Shown: in pieces, positions 44,622-56,230 of the stretch | Numbering within the stretch: the first letter of the stretch is position 1 | Layout of the letters: every line of letters begins with the position of its first letter | Origin: Oegoconia quadripuncta | Lineage: Eukaryota; Arthropoda; Insecta; Lepidoptera; Autostichidae | Reading direction: 5' to 3' | Assembly: GCA_949316235.1 (NCBI GenBank) | Contig: OX438752.1 | Span: forward strand, 568,001 to 632,000 | Length of the DNA stretch: 64,000 nucleotides | Position numbers and translations under genes: made by a program | Notes under the pieces: model-generated | Told to the model about the DNA's origin: nothing | The model's database searches: none | What the model saw: only the letters and a program-made list of their open reading frames with translations

Positions 44622-44679
44622 GCGCACGCGAGCAGAGCGACGAGCGGCGCGGCGAGCGCGCGCGGCGGCATGGCGGCGG
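44622..44679 (-). CDS. Candidate signal-peptide exon of the VWC gene
   Basis: In a GC-rich island on the minus strand, ATG 44679 stands in a strong context (GCCGCCGCC before it) and opens a typical signal peptide, MPPRALAAPLVALLACACA. At CGCAG|GT (44622/44621) a phase-1 donor would splice onto the phase-1 acceptor of the VWC exon 21.5 kb downstream, placing the mature N-terminus right at the VWC domain. The donor (GTCCTC) is weak, and the frame also continues without splicing. The link to 22859-23077 is inference from phase, strand and secretory logic. Confidence 0.4.
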
Positions 44680-44969
44680 CGAGGCGGGCGGCTTGCGCGA
44701 CGGTATACACTACACTGTCTGGTCTACCGAGCGACATAACATTTCGCTTATGGATAACGTAGACACTACCACGGTATTATTATGGTCGTATACCATACGG
44801 GAATATACGAACGTGCGAAAGCTCTGGGCTCGGATAGTCAAAGTCAAGTTTTTTATAATAATATATTTATGTATAATTAATTTAATATGAATTTAAATGT
44901 AACTTATATTAATATTATTTTTTAATTAAATGTAAATATTAATTATTTGAAAAATTGCACGCCTTAGTA

Positions 44970-45255
44970 ATAATAAATAATAATAATAAATAAATAAATA
45001 TCCTTGGACATACACACAGCGCCATCTAGTTCCACTTTAAGCAACTATAGGCTTGTGTTGTGGATACCAGATGGTTGATATACTACATAAATACATTTTT
45101 TTTTTGTAAATAAATACTTATTATAAATGAAAACATCCATAACTCGGGTACACATGTCCGTATTCATCATACAAACATATGCCCCTAGCGGGATTCGAAC
45201 CCGCGACCTTTTGGTATAGCAGCAGAATTTCTAACCACTACACCAAACAGGTCGT
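44970..45255 (-). repeat. SINE family 1
   Basis: Complete inverse copy with (AAAT)n tail, CGGGATTCGAACCCGCGACC block and CCAAACAGGTCGTC head. Confidence 0.8.
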
Positions 45256-45457
45256 CGGTTAGTAGGCAGATTTTGTAGGGACGGAGAGATAATACCAACT
45301 TATAATGTACCCAGAATCCAAGCAAATAAATGTAATTTCATTTCAAAAAATGCTCTATGTTGTAGGTATAAAGAGTAGCAACTTATATTGGGTACCTTAA
45401 AATTAGCTTAAACATTTTAATTGTGGGAGACTGAAGCCAGTGATAGGTAAGGTAGGT

Positions 45458-45695
45458 GCACAGGGTACACTTAAAATGGTTTTAAGCTACGTTTTTTAAG
45501 CTACATTTTTATTAGCTACTGCTTGTGTAAAAGGCATCTTTTTTTTTTAAAGAGCAACCTCTCGAGTTTTTTGTTTGTTCTTCTCAGGGGAAAATTGCCT
45601 TTTGAACAAGCAGTAGCTTTAAAAAAGTAAAATCTGACTATTTTAAGTGTACCCTGTGTACCTACAAAATAAAGCATTTTTGATTTGATATGACT
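45458..45695. repeat. Two LINE family A tails, head to head
   Basis: 45458-45535 is a minus-strand tail fragment and 45545-45695 is a plus-strand tail (AGAGCAACCTCTCGAG... to GCATTTTTGATTTGA). They meet at about 45540. Confidence 0.6.
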
Positions 45696-45994
45696 GACCC
45701 AATCAAAGAAAGTCCATAATAATAATACAATGTCAATAAAATTATGATAGCAAAAATTAATATAATAGTGTAATGTCAATTAAATTTTACACAAATTATA
45801 AGTTTCGGTTATATTTGAGGTATTCTAGGTGCAAATTTTTCCTAAATGTTATGTACCTAAATAACAGTTTTTTTTTTATATATTTGAAATTAAATTTTCA
45901 TAGCAATGCTGTGTGGTTTCAACACGTAAAAGAATAGAAACAGCCCGTCTTCTAGCTTTCCACTTCCCAAAAAACATCTAATAAATTTCTTTAA

Positions 45995-46240
45995 TCTTTG
46001 TACGTACACACAGCGCCATCTAGTTCCACACTAAGCCACTAGGCTTGAATTATGGATACCAGATGGTTGATAAACGACACAAATACGTTTCTTTTTGCAA
46101 ATAAATACATAGATAAAAAACATCTACAACTCGGGAACATATGTCTGTATTCATCATACAAACCTATGCCTCTAGCGGGAATCGAACCCGTGACGTTTTG
46201 GTATAGCAGAGAGTTTCTAACCACTACACCAAACAAATCG
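45995..46240 (-). repeat. SINE family 1
   Basis: Inverse copy, slightly diverged in the B box (GGGAATCGAACCCGTGAC). Confidence 0.75.
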
Positions 46241-46839
46241 TCAAAATCTATAGACTTACTCGTTTTAACGTGGATAGGCTCGTATGTGTTTCGGTATATT
46301 TATAGACTCCAAACAAAGACGAGTTTCTATATTCCTTTAAGAATAAGAATAATGTTTATTTCAGAAAATGTTACATAGTTGAAACTAAATATGTTAGGCT
46401 ATACTTAGTACCACTAATACAAAAGCCATAGCTGCCGAACTAGGTTTATGCAACCTGTATTTCAGCATATAATGCCCTTCCCCTGGAGATTACTTCTAAT
46501 GAATAATACAAAATTTTACCGATTGTAAACTACTGTATGTACCTGTGGTTATAAATAAATTATTCTTATTCGTATTGATTTCTATCAGACTAGAGACCAC
46601 CTCCGTCAGTTTGAAGCTGCTCCTGAAAGCCACCAACTTGGCTTAACGGTATACCATTGAAAACAACCGCGCCAGATACTGCTTATCTTATAACGAACGC
46701 GACTGCGCCATGAGCGTTTCTTGAAAGACATATCATGGTAGTAACCTCCTGTAAGTTTTTATTAAAGTTATCAGCTCCATTCTACCTCTGTTCACGATTC
46801 CAGCGCTAATGGTAGTAAATTATATCTAATTCTTCCTGT

Positions 46840-47019
46840 TTACTCTGCGGCGACAACGATTACCGATTGTGCCCCTCTAGCCGTACCCCTCAGCCTCCAA
46901 AGCCAAGCCTCTGGATCCTGTTTACATGTGACAAAGCGCACGTAGTACTTTTCCGCCTTTTTTCGTACTATAGAATGTTTGTCGACAAACACTAAGATTA
47001 CCACTAAAGCTGCGAACAT
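46840..47019 (-). CDS. Possible small gene or terminal exon, 59 residues
   Basis: Minus-strand frame from ATG 47019 to TAA 46840. It opens with a hydrophobic stretch (MFAALVVILVFVDKHS), continues through a basic region (IVRKKAEKYYVRF) and ends DPEAWLWRLRGTARGAQ... A splice-acceptor-like TATTTTCAG lies 14 nt before the ATG, so this could be the last coding exon of a gene. Base composition is more GC-rich than the flanks. No family recognised; it could equally be a repeat remnant. Confidence 0.3.
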   Translation of the reverse strand: MFAALVVILVFVDKHSIVRKKAEKYYVRFVTCKQDPEAWLWRLRGTARGAQSVIVVAAE

Positions 47020-47132
47020 TGTGAAACTTCTGAAAATAAAGGAGTATTTGTATTATTGTCAAGGCCCCAACAGTGGGGATGTGTTAGACTAATGATAAAA
47101 GAGCAATATTTAATTAAAATGGCCAAATAAAT

Positions 47133-47491
47133 ACAGTTTAAAGAATATCCTGCCATATATTGCCAATCGTTCCTCCTAACTTGGGCGAATTATATTGGAT
47201 AGGTAAAAGTTTAAAGAATATCCTAGCATAAATTGGCAAAAGTTACTCCTAACTTGGGCGGACATCGGATAGGTAACATACAGTTTAAAGAATATCCTGC
47301 CATATATTGCCAATCGTTCCTCCTAACTTGGGCGAATTATATTGGATAGGTAACAGTTTAAAGAATATCCTAGCATAAATTGGCAAAAGTTACTCCTAAC
47401 TTGGGCGGACTATCGGATAGGTAACATACAGATTAAGAATATCCTGCCATATATTGCCAATCGTTACTCCTAACTTGGGAGGACTATCGGA
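47133..47491 (+). repeat. Higher-order satellite, about 147-bp dimer
   Basis: Five monomers of about 72-76 bp alternate as A-B-A-B-A. All contain GTTTAAAGAATATCCT or a close form and CCTAACTTGGG; A has GCCATATATTGCCAATCG, B has AGCATAAATTGGCAAAAG. A-type starts are at about 47134, 47281 and 47429, giving a dimer period of 147-148 bp. Confidence 0.85.
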
Positions 47492-47499
47492 ATCCAAAG

Positions 47500-48200
47500 T
47501 AATTAAGAGAAGGACGATGTGAGGATTTTCCAGTTCCTCATAATTAAAAAGAAATTATGTGACAGCCATACTTGCCTTACTTTTGACATAGACATTCCTT
47601 TATTTGACACGACAAATATTAAAATAACAAAAAAGTTACAATACAATACAGAAAACAGGCAGATTTTGCAATGTAGTATGCTCAGTGTGATGTCTAACAT
47701 GGTCTTAATCTTAGCATATGCTGCAGCAATTGCTCCAAAACTGATTTTCACAGGAACCCAACGTGAAGAGCTTCTGATGTGACTCACACAATTGTACAAG
47801 TTGTGCACATACATATTTTATTTATTCATATAAGCCTCTAATGTCCCACTGCAGGGCAAAACCTCGCTCTTCTCTTTTCACTCGTCCCGGTTTATGGCTT
47901 CTCGGACCAGTCTTTCTCAATGGTATCCCGCTCGTCTCGCCATCTTTTTCGAGGCCTGCCACTCTGCCATCTTGCTTCGGGCGGGACCCGCTCTGTAATT
48001 TTGACCCACATATATATAACATTACAAATATAACAGTTGCATATACTTGAAAATTAAAGATTGAACTGCTGACTTGCAGATCTCCCGTTCCGAATCTTGA
48101 ACCGCCAACATCGGCAAAGGAATCGACTTCAACAAGATTATATTCTCTATCTCCGGCGTACAACATCAGATCTTAACTATATATGGGACCACTCTAAATG
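47500..48200. repeat. Dispersed repeat fragments
   Basis: 47840-47960 (TGTCCCACTGCAGGGCAAAA...) reads like a common insect interspersed repeat. Frames on both strands are short and overlapping, and none is convincing. Confidence 0.35.
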
Positions 48201-48266
48201 CCATCAAACGAAAGAATAATAATCAGAATCGTTTAAAAATTACGAAGATACCGCGTAATAAATATT

Positions 48267-48596
48267 TTAAAAATGTAATCCAATTGAGAATCGTCTTCTT
48301 TTTTTGAAGTCGGTTACAAAAGTTTTCTTTGTTACCACCATCATCATCTTATTTAAGAGCCATGCTCTTGTCGGTGGAGTTTTTTTCCATATCTCTCTGC
48401 TCTCCGCCTTCCTCTTGACCTCCTGATACGACACGACGTTCAACTTCTCTTTTATCTGCTGCATGTAGCTTATTCTCGGTCTTCCTCTTTTTCTTTTCAC
48501 CTCTATTCTTCCTTCTATTATGGTTTTGATGAAATCATCGTATCGTATAAGTTGTCCCAGCATTTTCCCTCTTCTATTCTCAATTACTCCCAACAA
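48267..48596 (-). pseudogene. LINE family D (RTE-like) C-terminal fragment
   Basis: 109 codons reading RRGKMLGQLIRYDDFIKTII, KRKRGRPRISYMQQIKE and a REIWKKTPP end. The order H/YDDF...IxGR...RGRPR...Y is that of the C-terminus of endonuclease-reverse transcriptase LINEs. 5'-truncated. A related fragment is at 62445-62580. Confidence 0.6.
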
Positions 48597-48600
48597 TTTC

Positions 48601-49300
48601 CTTTACTATATGTAAAACCTCTTCGTTTTCTTCTCTATCCAGCTGATACGTTCCATTCTTGTTACCACCATCACATTAAATTTATCAAATCTTAGACGTG
48701 TAATGAACATAATATAATCACTACACTCTGGACACAATGAGAACGGACATGAGATAAAATTTATTGTAAGTCAAAACTAAAGTTTTTGTCTTCAAATTCA
48801 GGCAATCCATCCTGAACCACAAAAGTTGCTTCACTTTGATTATTTCTGTCACAATCACGCTATTATTGGGATCATTTTCACGCGGTAGTGAGCTTTAAGC
48901 TTCGTAAAATATTTCACAAGAAGCTTTTAAAAGCTGTTCATTATTAGTTGTAATAACAAATATTAATAACGTATCTAGACGAGCTTATCCTTATGGTCCC
49001 AATTATATGTCTTGTTGAGTAATTAAAAAAAAAATGCAAAACAACCGACTTCAGTAAGGTTCCATTTTCATCATCAGGTCTTAACCAAATTTGTATGGGA
49101 CTGTATCATATTTTTTTTTTTAATTTATTTAGGACAATAAACAATTGTACAGTAGCTTAATTTTAAGGAATAACATGTATCATAAAGAAGAAAATAATCA
49201 TCAAAATCGGTTAATAAATTGACAAAGAGCTCGCGTGAGAAGCATACAAAAACAAGGAGAGTCGAAAATCCAAGATGATTGATGAAGCCGTGGATTGCAT
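48601..49300. other. Interval without gene
   Basis: AT-rich. Contains a repeat reading AAACAACCGACTTCAGTAAGG near 49040. No coding evidence. Confidence 0.4.
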
Positions 49301-49545
49301 TCAAAATCAAAAAATTCAAAAATGCTTTATTTTGTAGGTACACAGGGTACACTTAAATTAGTCAGATTTTACATTTTTTGAGCTTGCTTGTTCAAAAGGC
49401 AATTTTCCACTGAGAAGAACAAGCAAGAAACTCGAGAGGTTGCTCTTTTTTTATTTTATATTATAATATTTCATTATTAATAAAAACGGGCTGTTTATGC
49501 CCATGAATGTTTATCATCTAAATAATCTGATATTCTAACATTAAT
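49300..49545 (-). repeat. LINE family A 3' tail
   Basis: Inverse tail: AAAATGCTTTATTTTGTAGG... through GAAACTCGAGAGGTTGCTC to GCCCATGAATGTTTATCATC. Confidence 0.65.
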
Positions 49546-49617
49546 TTTGGGAGCTCTCCAAAGGCAGCGTTCAATTCTCTTAGCTTTGCAACAAAGGTAT
49601 TGAACAGTTATAATTCA

Positions 49618-49835
49618 TCAACTCCACACATACAGCAAATTGCAAGGTCCACAGCTAAAGCGCGAAGGCGGCATGATGACTACCTCAAGTATGTGTCGGC
49701 AATTAGCCTGGTTCCAGGGAGCGCGCGCGCAGCCAGGTGACGCGGCAGACGATGCGCCGGCGCAAAAACCGCACACTCCCACCAGCCGCATACCCCGCCA
49801 CCCGCGACCCCTCGACATTGTAATTCGTTTGTAAT
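49618..49835 (-). other. GC-rich island, possible exon or promoter
   Basis: CpG-rich block in an AT-rich setting, open on the minus strand (MSRGRGWRGMRLVGVCGFCA...) with a donor-like TTGAG|GTAGTC at about 49683. It may be a first exon of a minus-strand host gene. No domain is visible. Confidence 0.3.
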
Positions 49836-50920
49836 ATACCGACATATTAAATGCACGTATATCAAAATTCAAGCTACGTTTCTTTTGCTTTGTTTGTTCA
49901 ACTTATATGTATGCGCTGGACAGGACGATTGGTCTGAATCTCGACCAAATTCGTAGACTCCGTCCGTCTGTGAGTACGTTGAAACACGATGGGTGTTATG
50001 TGTGTGTACCTAATATTTGTCCTTATGTATCTCATCTCATTCATTAATGCGTTATCCAATTTGAGTGCGGTTTATTTTTATATTTAAGATAACCAACGGG
50101 AAAGGTTCTTTTCTGTGTTTGATAAAAATCGGTTCAGTCGTTTTGAAGATAAAAGCTTTAACATAGTTGTTTATTGTATTTGGATGATATCATATCCTTT
50201 TGGGGATGTTTCAAATTTATAGTTAGGTAATTTAGTGAATTCGCCAATAGGGTTTTTTAGTTTCTCATACCCACGGGAAGACACGGGTTATTTCTGTTCA
50301 TACATCACTAAATATATTTCTTTAAATATCGAAAACTATGCTTCAGATGCTTCTCATCAACGTTATGGTACAGCCAATGGAAAAGTTTGCAACTCCTTTT
50401 CAAAGATTCCAAACGATCTATAGAATGCCCTACCCTCATTCCGGCCACCATACATGAGACCATTACCCACCAGCTTTTTGTATTAATTAAAACCCCATAG
50501 CAATTAAGGCGGCGCACACGCATACCGTTAGATTCCGAGACACTGAGCCGACAGGAAGGTAACAATTAAATTTTAAATAGCAAAAACTTAGTTTGTAATT
50601 AAGTTACTTTGACGACAATGTTCTTGCTCTCCCTCTCTCTCTCTCTATCTTATGCCTATTAGTCATGTATGAGGAAACAAGAAAGTTTATTGATGAGATG
50701 TCGTGTCACATAACTGGAAAGAGGGCTTTCTAGGGTTCCGAATTTAAATGAAGAAATAGGGATTGTCAGGGTTATAATTGTAGCAGTTTATATGTACAGA
50801 AAGAAGATTGGCAGGCGACTATGTATTTTCAGTACCGCATAAAAACTCTGCATTTCTCTAAGTCAAAACTCGGATCTTATTGCTTTGATTAAGAATAACA
50901 AAAAAGTGTAATCGTAACAT

Positions 50921-51274
50921 ATGCCTAGAAGCCTTGAACACCGCCGTAGGGCCGCATGCCTTTCAGTGTTTTACAGGATACATTTCGGTGAGTATGCGAT
51001 GGAATTGCACGATCATAATCCACCGCCCCCTTTACATCTTCGGACAACCAGATGCGGCGAGGGTTTCCATCCATATGTTGTCAAAATACCGAACATCCGC
51101 ACTAAGCGCTTTGCTTCATCATTTATGATGCGGCCTGCTAAGGTATGGAACTCACTGCCCGCGTCGGATTTTCCCGACACTTACAATCTTGGGATCTTCA
51201 AGTCTAGAGTGAATAGGCATTTACTGGGTGCGCGTGATACATCTTCGGCTACATCGTCACTTTCCATCAGGTGA
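50921..51274 (+). pseudogene. LINE family C reverse-transcriptase C-terminus
   Basis: 117 codons containing SLEHRRRAACLSVFYRIHFG, HPYVVKIPNIRTKRFASSF and AKVWNSLPASDFPDTYNLG, then FKSRVNRHLLG. This order marks the end of a widespread insect non-LTR retrotransposon polyprotein. 5'-truncated, with a tail at 51275-51310. Confidence 0.7.
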
Positions 51275-51310
51275 GATTTTAGTCAAACGAGAAACCAGTT
51301 TAAAAAAAAA

Positions 51311-52499
51311 AGTTGGGAAATATATAATTAAAAAATACTATTAAATTACCTACCCTCAAAACACTCCACCTCGAAGCTAATACAAATATCAAGCAACTAA
51401 GTAGGTAGCTAGATTTATATCAAAAGGTAAAAGTAGTTTACATACACACATACATTGTAAATCTGTACAACCAGTAAAAAAATAGCTAAAATAAGCTAAA
51501 TGTATTTAGCATCAACCCTAAAGGCATTGAATCTGCCCAATCCTTTTTTTTTAGTTTATTCTCTAACAATGTTGGAAGGCAAAGGGATCAAAGCCCATTC
51601 TGCCCAATCCATTTTGAAAAAAAAACGACGAATTTGTTACAAAGGAAACACTGACATTCTGACAGTTGTATACGTTTTGTTTTTGCAAGCATTATGCACA
51701 ATGCTAAATCGCTCTATAAAATACCTCCAATGCATTTTCTTCATTATTTATTACCTCCATGTGCTATAAGGATATTTTAACTTGGTAAATACCTATATAA
51801 GAATGTTCTATAAACTGAATACAGCCCGATTACGAAACGTTACCGATTTCCCCGATATCATAGGGTACCCCAACTGCCAATCTTCTTTCATTTGAGTAGT
51901 TTTAACCTTAAACAGCGACTAGTATCATCATCAGCCATGGGCGTTCGCCATAATTTTCATTTTGTTCATGTTCATCTTAAAGCCCACTTTTTAAGATACT
52001 CTTTTTTTTTTTTTTTGTAATTAATTTTTACGGCTCTGGAAACTTGTCCTTTTGAGCCAGTCTTTTTTTTTTAACACATCACGACCTTCTAGTGTTACCT
52101 GAGACCATATCATTAAAGCCAGAAATTCTTTATTCTTTATTGTACAAGAAATACAAACATATTACGGTTAGAAAATTTGTACAAAGGTGAGCTTATCTCT
52201 AAAGAGTGAGAGTGAGAAATTTGAAAGAGAATTTACAGTTTTGGTTACACATGCACGCCTTGGGGCGAGAAGAGAAGAGAAGATTCTATGATTTGGAGTA
52301 TTTGCAGACCGCTTCCAACCGGTTGCTGTGAAAATCTATGAGGGGGGATTTTTAACACAAAATAACAATATAAATTTAAAACCAGTTTTTGTATTTTGCG
52401 GTAGCCATGTTGGTTTATTACCATAAAATGTATCTCCATATTAAGACGAAACTAACGAAGCCTTTTATTTCAAAATCGGTCAAGTCATTCAGGGTCAAA
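51311..52499. other. Interval without supported gene
   Basis: Short frames only; a LINE family B tail (minus) near 52125-52230 and long T-runs near 52000. Confidence 0.4.
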
Positions 52500-52790
52500 G
52501 TCAAAGTCAAATATGCTTTATTTTGTTGGTACACAGGTACAATTAAAATGGGTTTATAATAATAAGTTTTTCTATTTCAGATGTTACATTTTTTAAACTA
52601 CTGCTTGTTTTAAAACGGCAATTTTCCCCTGAGAAAAACAAGCAAGAAACTCGAAGGGTTACTCTTTTAAAAACAGGTTTTAATTTACAAGAAGGCACAA
52701 TGATATTTCATTATTAAATTGTGAAGCCCGGCATGCGGACGAGCTGGATATGTCCAGGGATGATTATCATATTTTTAATTTAGTTTAACA
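52500..52790 (-). repeat. LINE family A 3' tail
   Basis: Inverse tail beginning AAAGTCAAAGTCAAATATGC and including GAAACTCGAAGGGTTACTC. Confidence 0.65.
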
Positions 52791-52811
52791 TTTATGGACT
52801 TCTTCCGATTT

Positions 52812-52905
52812 TTTTTATGCTCAACGGGTTTGCACTTGCCCTGAATCTGATGTTAAGAGAAGATGAGGTCGAAGGTGGAAGCGTACTGACCCGGAAACCC
52901 CATCT
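52812..52905 (-). repeat. SINE family 3 fragment
   Basis: Tail-proximal 90 bp of the family (CTCAACGGGTT... to GACCCGGAAACCCCA). Confidence 0.6.
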
Positions 52906-53562
52906 TATTATGGGTAATTTTACATACAATCTGTATAGTAATCTGAAAAAGATTATTAAAATAATTTCGCATATAGTAGAGACGATTGAAATTTCTGAAA
53001 TTTTTATTTATAGCGCCATCTGTCCATCAATTCTCGTACCCAAATGACCATTGGTTACTTAATAACACAGTATCGTTAACTTAGTTCCTTAATATTGCTA
53101 CAGATGGCGCTACTACCACTACTGTTTACTTGTGTAGGTTTGTACGTATTAATCATAGAGGAATAACGTATTATAAAAAGTACTCTCTAATGGATCACTC
53201 GCAATTGTATCAATCTCTCTACTCTTCAAAAATCCCATTACCCACCCAAATGAGTTCTCTGCTGGGATCCCGAATCCTTGAGGTATATTATGCTCTAGTG
53301 ATGTTCTGTTCTACGTTTGACATCAAATTGTGACCTATGAATCTTCCCATATTCCAGTATCTGTGTACTATAAATATTCAGTTTTTTCTTTTTTTTTGTC
53401 ACTTTACTAAAACTGTAGCCGTGTTTTGTCTGTTGGACCACAGATTACTAATAAGTTACTAAGTTGGACTAACAAAAACTATTGTTTCAGCTGCTTTGAT
53501 GGGTGTAAAGAAAATTACATTAGAAAATGCGTTGAGTCTCCGATCGATCCAAATGAATTTGG

Positions 53563-53637
53563 TAAATTGACGTGACACTGGCAGAAATGTCCAAATACCG
53601 TCCTATTTGGACATTACTGCCAGTGTCACTTTGCCAA
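53563..53637. repeat. Imperfect foldback of about 35 bp
   Basis: GTGACACTGGCAGAAATGTC at 53572 pairs with GACATTACTGCCAGTGTCAC ending 53629; the core arms have one mismatch and the pairing extends outward through TTGGTAAA/TTTGCCAA with a small bulge. The loop is only 6 nt. Confidence 0.75.
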
Positions 53638-53721
53638 ATAAAACAAAAATAAAAAAAAGTACTCTGTGGTTTGTACCGAGCTTAAACCAGCGTGGATTTT
53701 TATTATTTTCCCATAATTAAA

Positions 53722-54262
53722 AAGTCAAAGTCAAAGTCAAAAAAATATTTATTTCGTAGGATAAAAATTATCACTTGAAAACGTCACATTTTTTATCTTA
53801 ATATTAAAATTATTGACATCATTGCTCATTCGCAAAGCAGATTCCCCAGAGAAGAACGAGCAAGAAACTCAAGGGTTGCTCTTTTAAATAAGTTTGGGTT
53901 ACAATTATATTATATTGTATAATTAGGCTGAATATCGCCGAGCGGTCTATGTCCATGCTTGCTTATCATCCAGATAGTGGATCCAGACTGGATGATAAGA
54001 ATGCGTGGACATGAACCGCTCGGCAATATCCAGTATATTTTTTATTTTTCTTTGTCGAATCATAAATTTAACAATTATTCCAAATTGTATTTGTATTAAC
54101 TTATTTAAAAAGAGCATCCCCTGAGTTTCTTGCTCGTTCTTCTCTGGGGAGACTGCCTAGTGAATGAGCGATAACTGTATGTCATGACGATTTCAAATAT
54201 AATTCTTATAACAGTTATAACTTACGAAATAAAACATTTTTGATTTGATTTGATTTGATTTG
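53722..54262. repeat. Two LINE family A tails, head to head
   Basis: A minus tail (53722-53977) and a plus tail (53978-54262, ending in repeated GATTT) meet at GCTTGCTTATCATCCAGA...CTGGATGATAAGAATGCG. The result is a large foldback. Confidence 0.7.
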
Positions 54263-54456
54263 AAGGCATTGTATGTTTGTATAACCAGTATTTGAAGATG
54301 CTGCTTTTTGATAAATTTAAAATTAAACTAGAGGCGGTACGTGTCTTACGATATACTGTTGTGGGGATTTAAATCAAATTTAAAAAATATGTGTTCCAAA
54401 TAAATATCGCATGATAGTAACCGTACGAATCCCGCCAGTCGCATATCAAAAGGTAC

Positions 54457-54500
54457 CAAACGGTTGCGGGTTCGAATCCCGCTAGGGGCATATGTTTGCA
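54457..54500 (+). repeat. SINE family 1 B-box fragment
   Basis: GGTTGCGGGTTCGAATCCCG followed by CTAGGGGCATATG only. Confidence 0.6.
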
Positions 54501-54534
54501 CCGTTTTTTGGAAGGTCAAACTATCTCCCTCCGT

Positions 54535-54765
54535 TAAATAAATATCCTTATCCTTAGACATACACACAGCGCCATCTAGTTCCACAGTAAGCAACTATAG
54601 GCTTGTGTTGTGAATACCAGATGGTTGATATACTACATAAATACATTTTTTTTTTGTAAATAAATACTTATTATAAATGAAAATATCCATAACTGTACAA
54701 ATGTCCGTATTCATCATACAAACAAATGCCCCTAGCGGGATTCGAACCCGCGACCTTTTGGTTCA
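54535..54765 (-). repeat. SINE family 1
   Basis: Inverse copy ending in the B-box block, head truncated where the gypsy gag remnant begins. Confidence 0.7.
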
Positions 54766-55860
54766 TTCATTCGTTCATAAGACCACATACTAAACTTGTC
54801 TCTTAAGGCCTGTTCCAAAAATGTATCGAACTCACATAAGGACGCTCGTCGTTTAATCTCCATTACAAACTGATTCACCGATTGGCCCGCCGCAGCCTGC
54901 TTAGGGGCCGTCCATATATTACGTCATTCTAAATTAGGGGGGGGGGGGGGTTGGTCTGCGGATGACGGTAAATGATAGATGGGGGGGGGGGGGTGTTTTG
55001 ACGTCATTCTTATTTATTTATTTATAGTTTATTTTTCACATACAAAAAGATTATTTCTAAAAAGAAATTTCTTCCAGCACACCTAGTAAAATACTAGCTG
55101 CCCGCCCCGGCTTCGCCCGTGGTACTTACATGTATTATACATATAAACCTTCTTTAAGAATCAGTCTATCTATATTGACGTTGAGTGGGTTGAAGACGTG
55201 GATGAATCGAGCCAAAACGAATATCGGGAGGATACGGAGATATTACCCGTGATCCAGAATTTAAAAGAATGGGTGAAAACTCCGTGGGAGTTATCCAAAG
55301 AAAAGTAAAAAATAAGTAGTTATATTATATCAATGATTATTGCCAAAGTAAAAATAATAAAAGGTGATTCTATAACCAAGTGTTTTAATCATATAATACC
55401 CTATTTTTCTCAAATCTGCAATGTTTTATTTTGTCAAACTAGTAATGACGTCAATTTTGGGAGAAGGGGGGGGGGGGGTCATTAAGAAATGACGATAGGA
55501 TGATTATAGGGGGGGGGGGGATTTATGGACGGCCCCTTACAACGATAGAATTCATACCTCTCGGCTATCGCCGATTTCTTACAAACATAATATCCCGTAA
55601 GCACCGCTACTAATTCTGCAAAAGTTTTATTTGCGGGTTTCCCGGGAGCTATTCAATTCTTCAATACGTTATAACCCTCCGGCCCTAGTAGTGTGATGAA
55701 CATGGGAACCTTGTTTTCGTCCAACACCGCATTTACAATAAAAAACTGTTCCATCCTCTCCATGTAGGCCGTGAAATCTTGATCCGGTTTATACTGCTCT
55801 ATTGACGCAATCATTTTGCTATTTCCTTCCCGTGAAACTCGTCGCCAATATTAAGTACTG
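54766..55860 (-). pseudogene. Gypsy-type gag remnant split by a MITE
   Basis: Minus-strand fragments read MIASIEQYKPDQDFTAYMER, then EQFFIVNAVLDENKVP (55680-55820), and after an insert QFVMEIKRRASLCEFDTFLE (54775-54900). This is the usual Gag order of Ty3/gypsy elements. A DNA element (54904-55536) interrupts it, and in-frame stops occur. An adjoining 66-codon minus frame (55865-56065) is not identified. Confidence 0.65.
54904..55536. mobile_element. PIF/Harbinger-like element with G-runs
   Basis: Termini GGGGCCGTCCATATATTACG and its inverse (ATGGACGGCCCC), flanked by TTA on both sides (54901-54903 and 55537-55539), as in PIF/Harbinger. The 633 bp contain four runs of 11 or more G near the ends, a LINE/SINE scrap at 55097-55125, and a 43-codon plus frame at about 55177-55308. 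Confidence 0.7.
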
Positions 55861-56081
55861 GAGCTCACACAAATGAAACTAGTAGGTTACCAAAAATCAC
55901 TATATTGTATCTCTTATTTTCTGCTTGACATCGTTTTTTCACTTCACTTTTTGGAGGTTTTATGGCTCCATCGTGTTTGACGATGATTCTGCCAAAGTCA
56001 AGGTTATAACGTCTCACAAGCTCGTGCCCATCTGTCACATTTGACAAATCCGCGTTCCGTTCCATATTCCACAGTTATCAA

Positions 56082-56230
56082 TTTATAATAAGTATTTATT
56101 TACAAAAAAAATATGTATTTATGTAGTATATCAACCATCTGGTATACACAACATAAGCTTATAGTTGCTTACTGTGGAACTAGATGGCGCTGTGTGTATG
56201 TCTAAGGCTATTTATTATTATTTATTTATC
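56082..56230 (+). repeat. SINE family 1, 3' half
   Basis: Plus-strand body (TATCAACCATCTGGTATAC..., GCGCTGTGTGTATG) with an ATTTATTT tail; no head. Confidence 0.65.

Noticed and set aside
47822..48166. 114-codon minus frame
   Set aside because: Overlaps a common interspersed repeat and has no domain.
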